Of a stretch of DNA of 64,000 nt, positions 1-11,693 are shown piece after piece. Origin of the DNA: Brachionus plicatilis (taxonomy: Eukaryota; Rotifera; Eurotatoria; Ploima; Brachionidae); contig QEOQ01000508.1 of NCBI GenBank assembly GCA_010279815.1, positions 1,511,129 through 1,575,128 of the forward strand, given 5' to 3'. The notes beneath the pieces were generated by a model that saw only the letters and a program-made list of their open reading frames with translations, did no database searches and was not told where the DNA came from. A program made the translations under genes and the position numbers. How positions within the stretch are numbered: position 1 is the first letter of the stretch; each line of letters opens with the position of its first letter.

Positions 1-3000
1 TTGACACTTTATTTGATGATTGCAAAAATTCCATTTGCGAGAAATGTGTTTGGACTTACACTGGCCGATGGTCGGCCTGGTCTTTCATTAGATTTATCGC
101 TTGTTTTAAAATAGAAAAAATACTAAACTCAAATCTTAATTAACTTAAAAGAATACACGTTAATCTAAAAAGTGAAATCAAACATCGGCCTCGTTTGTAT
201 TTGTGTGTGAGAGAGAGAGAGAGAGAAATAAAGAGAGAAAGGATTAAAAGTCGTAGCATAGTGGCTGGTAGATAAGCGGCGGCAAGAAATTATCATTAAT
301 GTAAATTTGATTAGTTAAGTAGTTATCTTTATCGTGCGAGTAAAGTAACTTGGTGTTTGTGTGTGTAACGCTAAGCATTAAACAAACAATCAATCAACGA
401 GATACTCAATCAATAAGGCTCAATTAAAATGTAAATTATAGCTTGTTTGATATTCAAACTGAGCCGAGTCCTAGTTGATAAAAAACACAAACTATATCAT
501 TTGGGTATCATGAGAATAAGGCGAATGACAAGAAAAACGATGTTTAAATATATGTCATGCAAATAGTGGCTTGTGATGTGTTAAATGTCGAGATGGCGGT
601 CCCGTGAGCTTGTTTCTGCTTCGGATTAGAACACTTGATTTGTGACATGCTACTGATCCATGCTGAAAGCTTAATGCAGTTTTGTTGTTTGTCTTGGGCC
701 TGTGAGATGCGATGTCTGTTTTGTTTCGGCAACGCCTGGTATTTGCTTTGCCTAGCTGATTTAATCCCCACTAAAAACACAAGGTCTTAGCCAGTTTCAA
801 TTCAATCACTTCGAGTGTTTTTCTCTCGTATTATGACACGAGTTAAGTGGAATTTGAACTGGAAAAAATAATATATTTTTTTTCATTTTGTTAGAGATAA
901 AAATCATCAATACTTAGAAGAAGAAGCAAAAAAAAACCAATCAAGTATTTTTAGAGAAAAAAATAAAGAATTCGTTTGATTGATCAAGTTGAATTTTTAT
1001 GCAACAAAGTTTTTTGCTAAATACAAAGTCTAATCACAAATTAAACACTCTCAATTAGTCAATTGATATTTGGAACGCGTTGGTTTATTTTGTGGAGTTG
1101 AATTATAAATTTGTTGTTGTTCATGTTTTATTTGGGTTCTTAATTACAAAGCCGTATAAATAATGTTTCTAAGGAATTAAAATATCTAAGATTTTAGTTG
1201 AACATTTTTTAAATCGTTTGATTCAAACACAAATTAGCTTACCTAGGAATTTAATTTTGAAATGCGTTAATATTATAAATTTTAGTTATAAAATTTATTT
1301 TTATTTATTTTAAACACCTTTATGAAATACACTAAAATAAAGCTTTATTTGGAAAAAAAATGTTTCTTTTTTCTTTTTTATTTATTAATCACTGCCGTCG
1401 ATAAAATTGTTATTATTTTATTTATAGAATAATTTTGGAGGGAACCAGTCAATAAAATTTGAGTGTTTTTTATTTTCAATACAATCCAAGTTTAACTCCA
1501 TCGGGGGGTAATAAAAAGATAATAAGAATTTTTCTGTAATAGTAAAAAAAAAGAAAAAAGATAAATTTTTTTTTTTAAAAAGTACAAATTAGTCACTGAA
1601 TTGACATAAAAATTTTCTCCTTAATTTAGAATTAATAATAAAACATTTTTTATTTAATTAAACTTGTATCAAAATAAGTAAAAATTTAAAAAGAAATTTT
1701 CTTTATAAATAAAAAAAAATAGAAAGATAAAAAATTAAAAAAAAAAAGTAGAATATAGTTAATGAATTTACAGCAAAATTTTCTATCTGAATTTTAATAA
1801 TAGCATATATTTGATTAATAAAAGTTGGCTTCTAATTATGGAGGCCAAAATTAATAAGAAAGGTTTAGGTTATGGTAAAAAAAGGGACGATAGATCAGCA
1901 TAAATTTTTTGAAAATAAATGCGAATAATTTAAATGAAAAAAATTATTTTATTAAATTTATCTATTTTAATATTTTAAATTAAAAATATAATAGAATTAA
2001 ATTATTTAAATTGCTTTATTTTGATTTGGCGAATAATTTATTTTTTAATAATTTTAAAAAAACAAAATTTTCAAAGCAAAAGGGTAAAAACAAGACCTTT
2101 CCCAAGAACCATACGTTAACCCGAGATTAATTTTTTATTAAATGAGAAAAATAATACAATAAGAGACATTAAAGTTAAATAATTTTATTATAAAGATTTA
2201 AATATTAGCTTTAAACTCATTTTTCTTTAAAACTCTATATTTTTTTACTACAGACACTTAAACTGTTCTTAAATTTGGGCTTTATTTCATCAAAAATTTC
2301 TTCATCAGCCAAGAGATTTTTAGAAATAAAATAATATTAGTTAATCTTAAAAAATACTTTGTTAAAATAAAAAGTAAAAATTACAAAATTGACATCATAA
2401 TTTGCAATTAGAATAAAAAAAAATATTATTTTGTATTTTATTTCTCTATTTTGTTTTTGATTCTTAATCGCCTCAAAGATGTTTATTTAAATAAATAATA
2501 ATAATACCTGATATTATTTTTGGCATAGTGTATTTAATAGTTCTAACAGAAAATTTCAAATTATTCTAAATCAGTGAGAACAATTATTTTTAGTCAAAAA
2601 AGCCGAAGTTCTATTCTTGATGAATAATTAATATTAAAATTTGAGAATGCTAGAACTAGCTTGGAACAAAATAAAAGCTAATAAATATTTTATAAGGTAT
2701 TTTTGTAATAAAATTAAAAAAAAAGTATCAGTATGTGATTTTTACCAGATAAACATTCCAAACTCATGAGTCGGTAGTGAAAAATTTGTGTTAGTTTTTA
2801 CCTCATTTTTTTTCTAATTATTTCTATTTTTTGAAGGACTAAAAAATTCAGTCAAACATAAATATAGCTTAGAAAAATTAGAAATAAAAGCACGGTATTT
2901 CAAATGATAAATAATAATGAAAATTTTATTCCGTTTACTGATAAAAAACCAATAAACTTGTTCTCAAAATATCGAACAAATATTGATGTCATTGAGTCGG

Positions 3001-4850
3001 AAGAAAAAACTTTCTCATAAATATACCTAGACAAGAAACTGAAACTGATAAAGAGGATTAAACTTTTTTAACCCAGATATTGTCAAAATTTAAACTTTTT
3101 AATCTTTTTAAATAACTTTGAATAAAATCTTCTAAATATTTTATTTAAATGTGAAATATTGTTCAAAAAGTTTTATTTTACTAGACTAAATGTGTTATTG
3201 ATTCGAAATAACTAAAAATTTCGAAATAAAAAGAAAGGTAATTGAATCCATTTCAATCAAAATTTTCAATAGGAAATAACAGCGATATTTTATCCAGTTT
3301 CTGATACCTTATAGAATAAAAAATAGTATTAATCAAAAGACAAAGACTGGACGAAAAGCAAAAAGTAAGCTAATAGAAAATATCAAATTGCTTTTATTCT
3401 TTTTATTTTTATATTTTTCAATCTTAATATAAATAGAAAATTATTGGCTCATTTAATATTTTAAGGACAAAAGCCTAAAATCAAATGAAAATTCATTTAG
3501 TACAAAAAATAAAAATTGAAAAATAAACCTAAAAAGAATGAGAAAATAATGTATTTAAACATTACCAATACAAATCTTTTTTTTCTGAAATATTGCTGTA
3601 TATATAATTTTTTTCAATTTATATAATTCATAATTTAAACTTTCAATTTAAAAAGAAAGCTCATGTTAAAATAATATGTTAAAATAAAAAAGGGTATAAC
3701 AAATCAGTTAAAATATTTAAAAAAAAATGCGAATACAAATAAATAAAAAATCCAATTTTCTATTTTTCTAATTTATTTTATCTATTTCAATAAAATAGAA
3801 TTAATGAGAAATTTAATTTTTTTGTGTCTCATAACAATTTTTTTTAGATGATTTCTCTATCATGATACTGAACGGAAGACTTAAGATCAATCCAAACAGC
3901 CTTGGAAATAAATTAAATTATCTAAACTTTATTTATTTATTTTCTTTATGAAAAAATCAGATAAAATCAAAACAATTGAATCTTTAATTTTAAATATCGA
4001 ATTTTAATTATTAGAAGAGCTTTCAAATTTTATTTTTATTTTTTGGGAAAAGGATTTCGATATTAACCATGAACGGATTGATTTCAGTTCCGATTTTTTG
4101 GGCTAATTAAAATTAGCAAAATTATTCTTAAAAACTCCATAAAAAAAGATAATTTCAAATAAAAATAATTGAAATTTTGATGATTTACAAATTGTAAAAA
4201 TTAATCATGAATATAGTAAAATGTTGAAAATAAATTTTAGTTTAATATTGATTTACAAAATAATCATATGATGTAACTTTCAAAACTTTTGATTAAATTA
4301 TTTTTTTTAGAATAGTAAGAGATTATAAAAATTGAATTAGACATAAATTTGCATAAATATTTAAAAAATCTACTTAACAGATTAGATTATTATTTAAAAA
4401 TTTCCTAAAAAAATAAAAAATTATTCGGAAATTGAAATTTCTCTTATATTTATGATTTGAAAATTTTTTTTTTAAACTCTGTTTATTTAAATTTAAAAAA
4501 AATGAATTTATCAAAAAAAATTTAAATACTGACAATCTTCATAAAAATTGTACCTTTTTAACTTTAATAAAATTTTATCAATTTCTGTTTATTAGTTGAT
4601 TTCGGTCAAAAATTTTTAAACTTTAAATTTAATACAAATAAAAAGCTAAATATTTTAAATATTAGAATAATTGATTTTTATTCTAATGATTATTCGTATT
4701 GATAAAAAATACATTTTTAGACAAAATATAAGTTTATATGATAAAAAATTCATTAAAAACACTTCAGCATAAAAATGAAAAATTACAAAGAGTAATTACT
4801 AGTTGAGATATTTAAAATTCGATACTTAAACAAAAAAAATTTGAAAAAAA
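1..4850. other. AT-rich region without a confident gene
   Basis: I see no open frame here that looks coding. The first 800 bases are somewhat richer in G+C than the rest and contain a GA microsatellite and a perfect inverted repeat, GGCCGA-TGG-TCGGCC, at 63-77. A minus-strand ATG at 86-88 runs into a consensus GTAAGT donor at 54-59, which could be a tiny first exon of a gene leaving the left edge, but nothing else supports it. From about 850 onward the sequence is A/T runs with stops in all frames. Confidence 0.6.
202..239. repeat. GT/GA microsatellite
   Basis: A short GTGTGT run passes into about ten GA dinucleotides and then a looser AAAGAGAGAAAGG tail. It is a simple sequence repeat in the relatively G+C-rich left end of the window. 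Confidence 0.85.
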
Positions 4851-7800
4851 TTATTGTTGAGCACATTGATTTAAACGTCTTGCCGAAGATGGCGTCATTT
4901 CAGCCATTTCATTGACATCTTGGTCTGACTGATTGCTGTTATCGCCAGTTAAGTCTTTTGTTTTATTGGACTCATGAGCTGTGCCACCCATTGCCATAGA
5001 TTCGTTTTGTATTTCCAAAAGTCGCTTGTTGCCCAATGATTTTCTTCCTAAAGATTTTCGTGACAGCGGAGTTGCACCATTTTCCGAAGAGTCATTTTCA
5101 TTTTCTTTATTGCTCATCTCATAAATATGATCATTTAAATTATTGATTTGCCTGGTCAAAAAATCATTTGTCTCTTGCATTTCTTTGATAGTTTCTTCCA
5201 GTTTGGCAATTTCTTTGGCCTGTTTTTCAATTTGAGACTTCAATTTTTTATTTTGACTATGCTCTTCTTTATAAGCTCTTCTTTCTTTGGAATATTTTGC
5301 CACTTGGCTTTTAAGTGAAGAAATTTCTTCTTCATTTTTTGGATTACTAGATCCAGACGGTTCTTGATTCCTTTGTTGCTTGAGTTCGGACAATTGTCGC
5401 GTTAATTCAATTAAACTATTTGCCATTTCTCCTTTTTCTTTTAAGACGTCACAAATTTGACGCTGCAAGTCGTGTACTTCATTTGCGGATGCTTCTTTTA
5501 GTTTGACCATGTCCGCGTATTGAGTGTCTCGTTCGTCCAACATTTCTTTGGACTCGGCAAGTTTTTTGAGTGATTTTTCCAAATCAGTATTCAAATTGAA
5601 CAATTTCTCCTTAAACTTGAGCTCATTTGAAACCAAAGATTCATAGGCATTTTCATATTTAGTCGCCAATTCTTTATTTTGACTCAATTGATCATTGTAC
5701 TTCAGCTCGAATTCGAGTGATCGCTGTCTTAAACTCTCAATTTCTCTTTCAAAACGAAGCCCAAAATCTTGGCTAAGTCCATCAATTTGGTTTTCGTAAT
5801 CGATTAATTGGGACCTAAGCTCCGATTTTTCATTTTCCAAAATACTAATATCTATGCTCAAATTTTTGATTTTTTCCTCATTCTCGGAGCATTTTTTTCT
5901 CAATTCATCGCGCTCGGAGCCTAAAAGCATTTCTCTAGACTCAAATTTTTTGCTCAACTGTGCCATCTCCAGCGATTTTATGCTGTCATAGTCGCGTATT
6001 TGGGCACTCAAAGTCTCGATTTCAGCTTGAAGACCATGTATAGCTTGTTGAGATTCATCCAATTTCTGCTTATTTCTTCTATTAATGTCCTCCATATTTT
6101 GATTAGCAGTTTTTATGAACAAATCCCTCTCTTTTGCTGTTCGCTCACATTCCAAATTTAAATTTTTGGTCATTTCTTTTAGATTTGCATTTTCTTGTCT
6201 AGCTTGGTTTATATTTTGGTCAAGTTCTTCCAATTGTTGGTACAAAACTTCTATTCGAATTTCTAACTGGGCCACCTCGTCAATTTTCGATTCCAATTCA
6301 CTTTTAGAGTTTTTTATATCGTTTTCCAATATTTCATTTTTAACAACCATTTCAGCATTTAACTTTTCTAACAGTTCCACTTTTGATTTGTATTCAGCTT
6401 TAATTTCCTTAGTCTTTTCCGTTTGTTCTTTCAATTGTTTGACAGTTTCTTCATTTAAATTATCAGCATTGATTCTAATATTTTTTAACTCTGTCTCCAA
6501 TTGTTCGATTTGGTGCCTAAGCTGACAAATTTCTTGGTTCAGTGTCTCACTGATAGATTTTTTTTCATTATCAGCATCTATTCTAATATTTTTTAACTCT
6601 ATCTCCAATTGTTCGATTTGGTGCCTAAGCTGACAAATTTCTTGGTTCAGTGTCTCACTGATAGATTTATTTTCATTATCAGCATTTATTCTAATATTTT
6701 TTAACTCTATCTCCAATTGTTCGATTTGGTGCCTAAGCTGACAAATTTCTTGGTTCAGTGTCTCACTGATAGATTTTTTTTCATTATCAGCATCTATTCT
6801 AATATTTTTTAACTCTATCTCCAATTGTTCGATTTGGTGCCTAAGCTGACAAATTTCTTGGTTCAGTGTCTCACTGATAGATTCTTTTTCATTATCAGCA
6901 TTTAATTTTAATAGCCTAGACTCTTCCAATTGTAATTGAGTATCTCTCATTTTAGTTTCCATTTCGGTTACATATTCAGAATGCTTTTGGCAAACGGATT
7001 CCATTTGTTCATTTAACTTTTTAAAGTTTGAATCCATTAATTGCTTATTTGATTCATACTCTTTTATGACTTGGTTCATTGAGGTGATTTTCTGCTCACT
7101 TTCGGACATTAAGCAATCATATGCTTTTTTAGAGTCATTCAACTTTGTCTGTATTTCGTCCACACACGCCTGAAACTTAACAGCATCCGAGTTTATCTGC
7201 TGGTCAAGACTTTCAATTTTTGATTGAAGACATTTTTTTTCTCCATTTATTGCTTCTATTGATTGATTTAGCTGAGCTATGTGTGATTCCAAATTTGATA
7301 TGACTGTTTTGGCCTCTTGGCAATGAATTTGGTGATTTTGGCTCAAAGATTCAAGCTGTGATTGCAGTTGGTCGATTTTTTGCTTACTTAAAACTTCTTC
7401 TTTTTCAAAATTTTCTAAATTTGATTCCAAATTTGATTTAATTTGCTGGTACTGGCAAATTTTTTGCTCCAATTGATCTATTTTTTCATCATATTGTTTG
7501 ACGGTTTGGTCAAAAATTGTCTTTTCCTGGCAAAATTTTTTCTCATGTTCGAACTTGATCGACTCGTTTTCTTTTTCGTAATCTTTAATTTTACATTCCA
7601 ATTGTACAATTTTATCTTCATGGGCCTCGTTCAGTTTTTGAATTAAACATTCGAGTTCGGTCTTTTGAGCTTCGTATTTATTTACTTCAGACTGTAAGTT
7701 GTCGATATCAGACTTGAATTTGGATATAGCAACCTCGAATTGTGCTGTCATTTGTTCCATTTTTTCCTCATTGTCTCTTTTAAGACATTCGTATTTTTGG

Positions 7801-10800
7801 CCCAATTCTAGGATAATTTGTTCTGAATCTCTTACAAAATTTTCATGCATATTTGAATTTTCTTTCAGAGCTGTATTTAATTTATGATTTTCATTTCTAA
7901 GATTGGTAATCTCCAACTCAATTTGGTGGCTATAATTGGTTTGTCTTTGGTTCAATTCAGCTAGTTGACTTTCCAGGTCTTTTATTTTTTCTAAATTTTC
8001 AGCCAAATTTTTCTCCAAATATTGCTTGACGTTTTCATATTGTTCCATTTGACACTTGGTTTGATTGACATAAATATCATGTTCTCTGTTCACTTCCTCC
8101 AATTTAGAGTTCAAAATTTGCACTTGGTTTTCAAAATCTCTTATTCTATCATTGCTCTCATTCGTTTGTAATTCTAGTTTTTGCCTAGTCTCGTCCAGTT
8201 TTGCAAGCAGATCTTCGTTTTCACTGCTCAAAATTTCTGAATTTGTCACCCCGAAATCTTGAGTTTCACGTAAATTATGCAAATCGCTTCTCAGTCGATA
8301 AATATCTTTTCTCAATTCCATATTTTCATTTTCGAGCCTTAGATGTGCTTGTTCCAAATCTGATTTTACGGTAATCAAAGAATTTTTTTCATGAGTTATT
8401 CTGTTATTAGCTTCCTCCATCTCAACCACTTTAGACTCCAATTCTGATTTTCCAACTAATGCTTTGTCAAGTTCAACTTTCAAATTTTCTAAAATTGATT
8501 CTCTTTCGTCAAACTTATTTTTGAAATTATTTAATTCCACTGTTAAAACTTCAATTTGAGTGGAATATTTTTCCAATTTTTGCTGGTAGCACAAAATGTT
8601 CGATTCGTACTCACTGGTCAAAGTCTTGTATCGTTGGCTTAAACAGTCTAGTTCATTTGTTTTATTTTTATTTTCTTCTTTTATCTGTTCAATTTCAGCG
8701 AAAGCTAATTTTTCCTTTTGATGCCAGTCACTTATGGCTTGTTCGTAGCGTTGGTTCCATTCAGCAAGCTTGTTGTTCATGTCCAAAATTTCATTTTCTT
8801 TTTGTTGCTTAACAAAATTGTGTTCATGAGATAGTAGATCGAATTTTTCTCTCAAAACTCTCAGTTCCTCACTTGATGATTCCAAGCTTGACTGTTTATC
8901 AGCATTTTCAGATTTAAACATTTCCAATGATCTGATTAATTCGGAAGATTGATTTTCCAGACAAGAAATTTTAGCCTCATTTTCACTTACATATTGATCA
9001 TATTTTAGCTTGAGATTTTGAATTTGCTCTTGGAAAATTCTGCTATTATCTTTGTCCAAATCATGGCTTTTTCGGAGGTTTTCCGAATTTGATTCTAATT
9101 CTCCCTTTTGGATTTCTAAATCCTCGATTTTTTCATTTAAAGTCTGAATTAATTGTTTTGAATGTTCCAATTTAGTTTCCAAATCTTGAATCAATTCTTC
9201 TTTTTGAACAAATTTTTTCTCATTAATTGCTTTTTCGTGGTCCAGTTCAGATTTTAGAATATCAATTTCCGATTGAAGTTTTGCACAGTTCTGGCTTTCT
9301 TGATCTTTAGTACTTTCTACCATCAGTTTATCTGTTTCCAAACTAGAAATTTTAAGTTTAAAATTTTCAATCTGATATTCATTTTCGGCTAATTTAGTTT
9401 CCAAATCTTGAATCAATTCTTCTTTTTGAACAAATTTTTTCTCATTAATTGCTTTTTCGTGGTCCAGTTCAGATTTTAGAATATCAATTTCCGATTGAAG
9501 TTTTGCACAGTTCTGGCTTTCTTGATCTTTAGTACTTTCTACCATCAGTTTATCTGTTTCCAAACTAGAAATTTTTAGTCTAAAATTTTCAATCTGATTT
9601 TCATTTTCGGCTAATTTGGATTCCAAATCTATCAATTTTTGTGTATTTGTCTCCATATTATTTTTATCATTTTTTAACTCATTTTCCAAGGAAATTTTCT
9701 CATTGCTGATCTCGTTTATTTTATTATTGAGTAATTCAACTTTTTGGTCATGTTTTATTTTATTCTCAGCTAATTCTGATTCAAAAAATTGTCTCATTCT
9801 ACCAAATTCTGAATTTAATATTTGATTTGATTGCTCCATTTTACTTAAATCTGATCTAAGTCTGGTAATTTCAGATTCTCTTTCAGTTATTTGTTGCTTC
9901 AATAGACCTAAGTCAGAGTTCGTCTCGTTTAACAAGATCAATGGCTCATCTGTCTCCATATCCACGTCCATACATTCTTCACTTGCTTTTCTATTCTTGT
10001 CATCATTCAATTTTTTTATTTCAGCATTAGCTAGTTCTAGACATTTTTTCAACTCGGCAACTTCTAAATGCAAATTTTCCATTGTTTTCCTGTCTTGTAT
10101 CATCATTTCTTCTTCTTCGGATACAACATTATGTAATTCAGTGTTGTTAGTTGATAAATTTATTATTTTATTCAAAGCTGATTCCAGTTCGGTCTTGTAG
10201 TGTGTGCATTCATCCTGAGAATTTTTTATCTTGGAATGCAACTCTTCCATTTGGGTGTTTAATTTTTTTACCAAGTCCTCGTGTTCAGCACTAATTTCTT
10301 GGCATTTTTGGTCTATTAATTTTTCAAATTCATTTTTTTGAGAGGCTTTTTGAGCTTCGGATTCTTCCAATTTCGATTTCAGTCCTTCAATTTGCTTCTC
10401 CAAATTTTCTCTCTCTAACTCAAAATTTTTATTTGCTCCGGTTTCTTGAGTTCTTTGTTCAGCTTCGGACAAATTTTTCCTATATTCCTCGGTAATTGTT
10501 GAAAGCTCGTACTGAAAATGGGAGACCAACATTTGGTTTTGCTCCTTCAATTGGGCCATTTCTTGCTCAATTTTGAAACAATTTTCGTTTTTCTCACACA
10601 TTTCGAGCTTTAGCTTTTTAATTTTTTCATCTGTCAAAAAAATATAATCATCATGTTCTTTGCTTATTTGATCCAGTTTGGTTCTGAGTTGGACTATATC
10701 ATTATCTTTGTCAGCCAAAAGTTTACCAGTATTTTCCGAATTTTTTATGAGATGATTCTGGATTTCAAGAGTTTCGTAAATTTGCTGAATTTCATTTTTA

Positions 10801-11693
10801 AAATTTTCATTTTCCGAAACAATTTTGACAGATTGTTCTTTCTCATGCCTTAGCTCCTCTTTCACTTGTTTAAGCTCGGCCTCAATCTTATCATTCAAAC
10901 TGCATCCTAATTTAGTGGTTTCTTCGACCAAATTAAAATTTGTCTCAGTCAATATTCGGTTTGACTCGGTCAAATTTTTGATCTTCAACTCTAAATTTTG
11001 ATTTAAATCTCGTGATTTTTTGAGTTCTGTGCGCAAATGTTCATCAGCATCCAAGAGTTCGTCTTTTCTCATGTCAAAATCACTGTCGTACCTTATTGAC
11101 TTGGTATCTGTCTGATTGACCAAGACTATTTTTGAATTCTTTTGTCTGTTGATTATCATTTTGGCCAAATAATCAAACATTAATTGTAAATGAGAGCGAT
11201 TCAAGGTAATGTGACTGTTCAGGAAGTATTTATCGAACGAGTCTAAATCAAGACTGATTGATTTTGAGTTTTTGCTGTCCACATTCTCGGCATCGTCCAG
11301 CTTCATATCATCAAGTGAGAGTATGATTTTAGATGTCTTTTTTGTATCATTTACTGTTGTTGTTTTGGTGACGTGGCTCATTTCGGTGGTGAGCGCTCTT
11401 TGCTGTAACAATTGAAACTCTTCATCGAGCGCTTCCTTGTCTGCCTTCAATTCGTCATAAATGAACTGCAAGTCATCAAGCCTGAGTCTGTAATCTATGT
11501 AGCTTTTTTCGAATTTTTTGCTGGAGCGCTCGAATTTGGTGGATTTCCAGGACAGAAAATCGCATTCATCGATAAAATAAATGATCATGTCGTAGCATTT
11601 TTCACAGTAAAAAGTATCAATGATCGGTTGATCGTCAGGAAAGGTTTTGATTTTTGGAACATTTTGAGCTATATCTGTATTTGTTTGTGACAT
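4851..11693 (-). CDS. 2280-aa coiled-coil protein with internal tandem repeats
   Basis: An uninterrupted frame of 6.8 kb starts at an ATG at 11693. About residues 80-2190 are almost entirely heptad-like, rich in E, K, Q, N, L and I, which predicts a very long parallel coiled coil. The first ~75 residues are not coiled coil and contain a CxxC (YCEKCYD). The last ~90 residues are a low-complexity Ser/Asn tail with a repeated RKSLG basic element. Two blocks are internally repeated: four 36-residue units (about 1601-1744) and two 74-residue units (about 694-841). Such rods act as spacers or scaffolds at centrosomes, spindle, Golgi or nuclear envelope, but coiled-coil similarity is not diagnostic and I recognise no family-specific domain. 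A motor, GRIP, PACT or other terminal domain is not visible. One exon of this size is unusual beside neighbours with 50-bp introns. Real protein: very likely; role: unknown. Confidence 0.9.
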   Translation of the reverse strand: MSQTNTDIAQNVPKIKTFPDDQPIIDTFYCEKCYDMIIYFIDECDFLSWKSTKFERSSKKFEKSYIDYRLRLDDLQFIYDELKADKEALDEEFQLLQQRALTTEMSHVTKTTTVNDTKKTSKIILSLDDMKLDDAENVDSKNSKSISLDLDSFDKYFLNSHITLNRSHLQLMFDYLAKMIINRQKNSKIVLVNQTDTKSIRYDSDFDMRKDELLDADEHLRTELKKSRDLNQNLELKIKNLTESNRILTETNFNLVEETTKLGCSLNDKIEAELKQVKEELRHEKEQSVKIVSENENFKNEIQQIYETLEIQNHLIKNSENTGKLLADKDNDIVQLRTKLDQISKEHDDYIFLTDEKIKKLKLEMCEKNENCFKIEQEMAQLKEQNQMLVSHFQYELSTITEEYRKNLSEAEQRTQETGANKNFELERENLEKQIEGLKSKLEESEAQKASQKNEFEKLIDQKCQEISAEHEDLVKKLNTQMEELHSKIKNSQDECTHYKTELESALNKIINLSTNNTELHNVVSEEEEMMIQDRKTMENLHLEVAELKKCLELANAEIKKLNDDKNRKASEECMDVDMETDEPLILLNETNSDLGLLKQQITERESEITRLRSDLSKMEQSNQILNSEFGRMRQFFESELAENKIKHDQKVELLNNKINEISNEKISLENELKNDKNNMETNTQKLIDLESKLAENENQIENFRLKISSLETDKLMVESTKDQESQNCAKLQSEIDILKSELDHEKAINEKKFVQKEELIQDLETKLAENEYQIENFKLKISSLETDKLMVESTKDQESQNCAKLQSEIDILKSELDHEKAINEKKFVQKEELIQDLETKLEHSKQLIQTLNEKIEDLEIQKGELESNSENLRKSHDLDKDNSRIFQEQIQNLKLKYDQYVSENEAKISCLENQSSELIRSLEMFKSENADKQSSLESSSEELRVLREKFDLLSHEHNFVKQQKENEILDMNNKLAEWNQRYEQAISDWHQKEKLAFAEIEQIKEENKNKTNELDCLSQRYKTLTSEYESNILCYQQKLEKYSTQIEVLTVELNNFKNKFDERESILENLKVELDKALVGKSELESKVVEMEEANNRITHEKNSLITVKSDLEQAHLRLENENMELRKDIYRLRSDLHNLRETQDFGVTNSEILSSENEDLLAKLDETRQKLELQTNESNDRIRDFENQVQILNSKLEEVNREHDIYVNQTKCQMEQYENVKQYLEKNLAENLEKIKDLESQLAELNQRQTNYSHQIELEITNLRNENHKLNTALKENSNMHENFVRDSEQIILELGQKYECLKRDNEEKMEQMTAQFEVAISKFKSDIDNLQSEVNKYEAQKTELECLIQKLNEAHEDKIVQLECKIKDYEKENESIKFEHEKKFCQEKTIFDQTVKQYDEKIDQLEQKICQYQQIKSNLESNLENFEKEEVLSKQKIDQLQSQLESLSQNHQIHCQEAKTVISNLESHIAQLNQSIEAINGEKKCLQSKIESLDQQINSDAVKFQACVDEIQTKLNDSKKAYDCLMSESEQKITSMNQVIKEYESNKQLMDSNFKKLNEQMESVCQKHSEYVTEMETKMRDTQLQLEESRLLKLNADNEKESISETLNQEICQLRHQIEQLEIELKNIRIDADNEKKSISETLNQEICQLRHQIEQLEIELKNIRINADNENKSISETLNQEICQLRHQIEQLEIELKNIRIDADNEKKSISETLNQEICQLRHQIEQLETELKNIRINADNLNEETVKQLKEQTEKTKEIKAEYKSKVELLEKLNAEMVVKNEILENDIKNSKSELESKIDEVAQLEIRIEVLYQQLEELDQNINQARQENANLKEMTKNLNLECERTAKERDLFIKTANQNMEDINRRNKQKLDESQQAIHGLQAEIETLSAQIRDYDSIKSLEMAQLSKKFESREMLLGSERDELRKKCSENEEKIKNLSIDISILENEKSELRSQLIDYENQIDGLSQDFGLRFEREIESLRQRSLEFELKYNDQLSQNKELATKYENAYESLVSNELKFKEKLFNLNTDLEKSLKKLAESKEMLDERDTQYADMVKLKEASANEVHDLQRQICDVLKEKGEMANSLIELTRQLSELKQQRNQEPSGSSNPKNEEEISSLKSQVAKYSKERRAYKEEHSQNKKLKSQIEKQAKEIAKLEETIKEMQETNDFLTRQINNLNDHIYEMSNKENENDSSENGATPLSRKSLGRKSLGNKRLLEIQNESMAMGGTAHESNKTKDLTGDNSNQSDQDVNEMAEMTPSSARRLNQCAQQ
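6462..6893 (-). repeat. Four 108-bp tandem units inside the coiled-coil gene
   Basis: The same phase point recurs at 6462, 6570, 6678, 6786 and 6894, giving four exact 108-bp periods. Each encodes 36 residues of the type ADNEKKSISETLNQEICQLR plus a following 16. Units differ by only a few bases (for example the GATTTTT/GATTTAT and CATCTATT/CATTTATT variants), so amplification is recent. A 36-residue step is not a whole number of heptads (five heptads plus one residue). Confidence 0.95.
9171..9614 (-). repeat. Two 222-bp tandem units inside the coiled-coil gene
   Basis: The segment beginning TTTAGTTTCCAAATCTTG at 9171 recurs at 9393, a 222-bp (74-residue) period, with near identity at the DNA level. 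A partial third start follows at 9615. The two copies encode a stretch around CAKLQSEIDILKSELDHEKA. This duplication is independent of the 108-bp array. Confidence 0.93.

Noticed and set aside
544..780. 78-aa frame on the minus strand
   Set aside because: Starts only at a TTG, has no splice partner or family similarity; probably chance in a less AT-rich patch.
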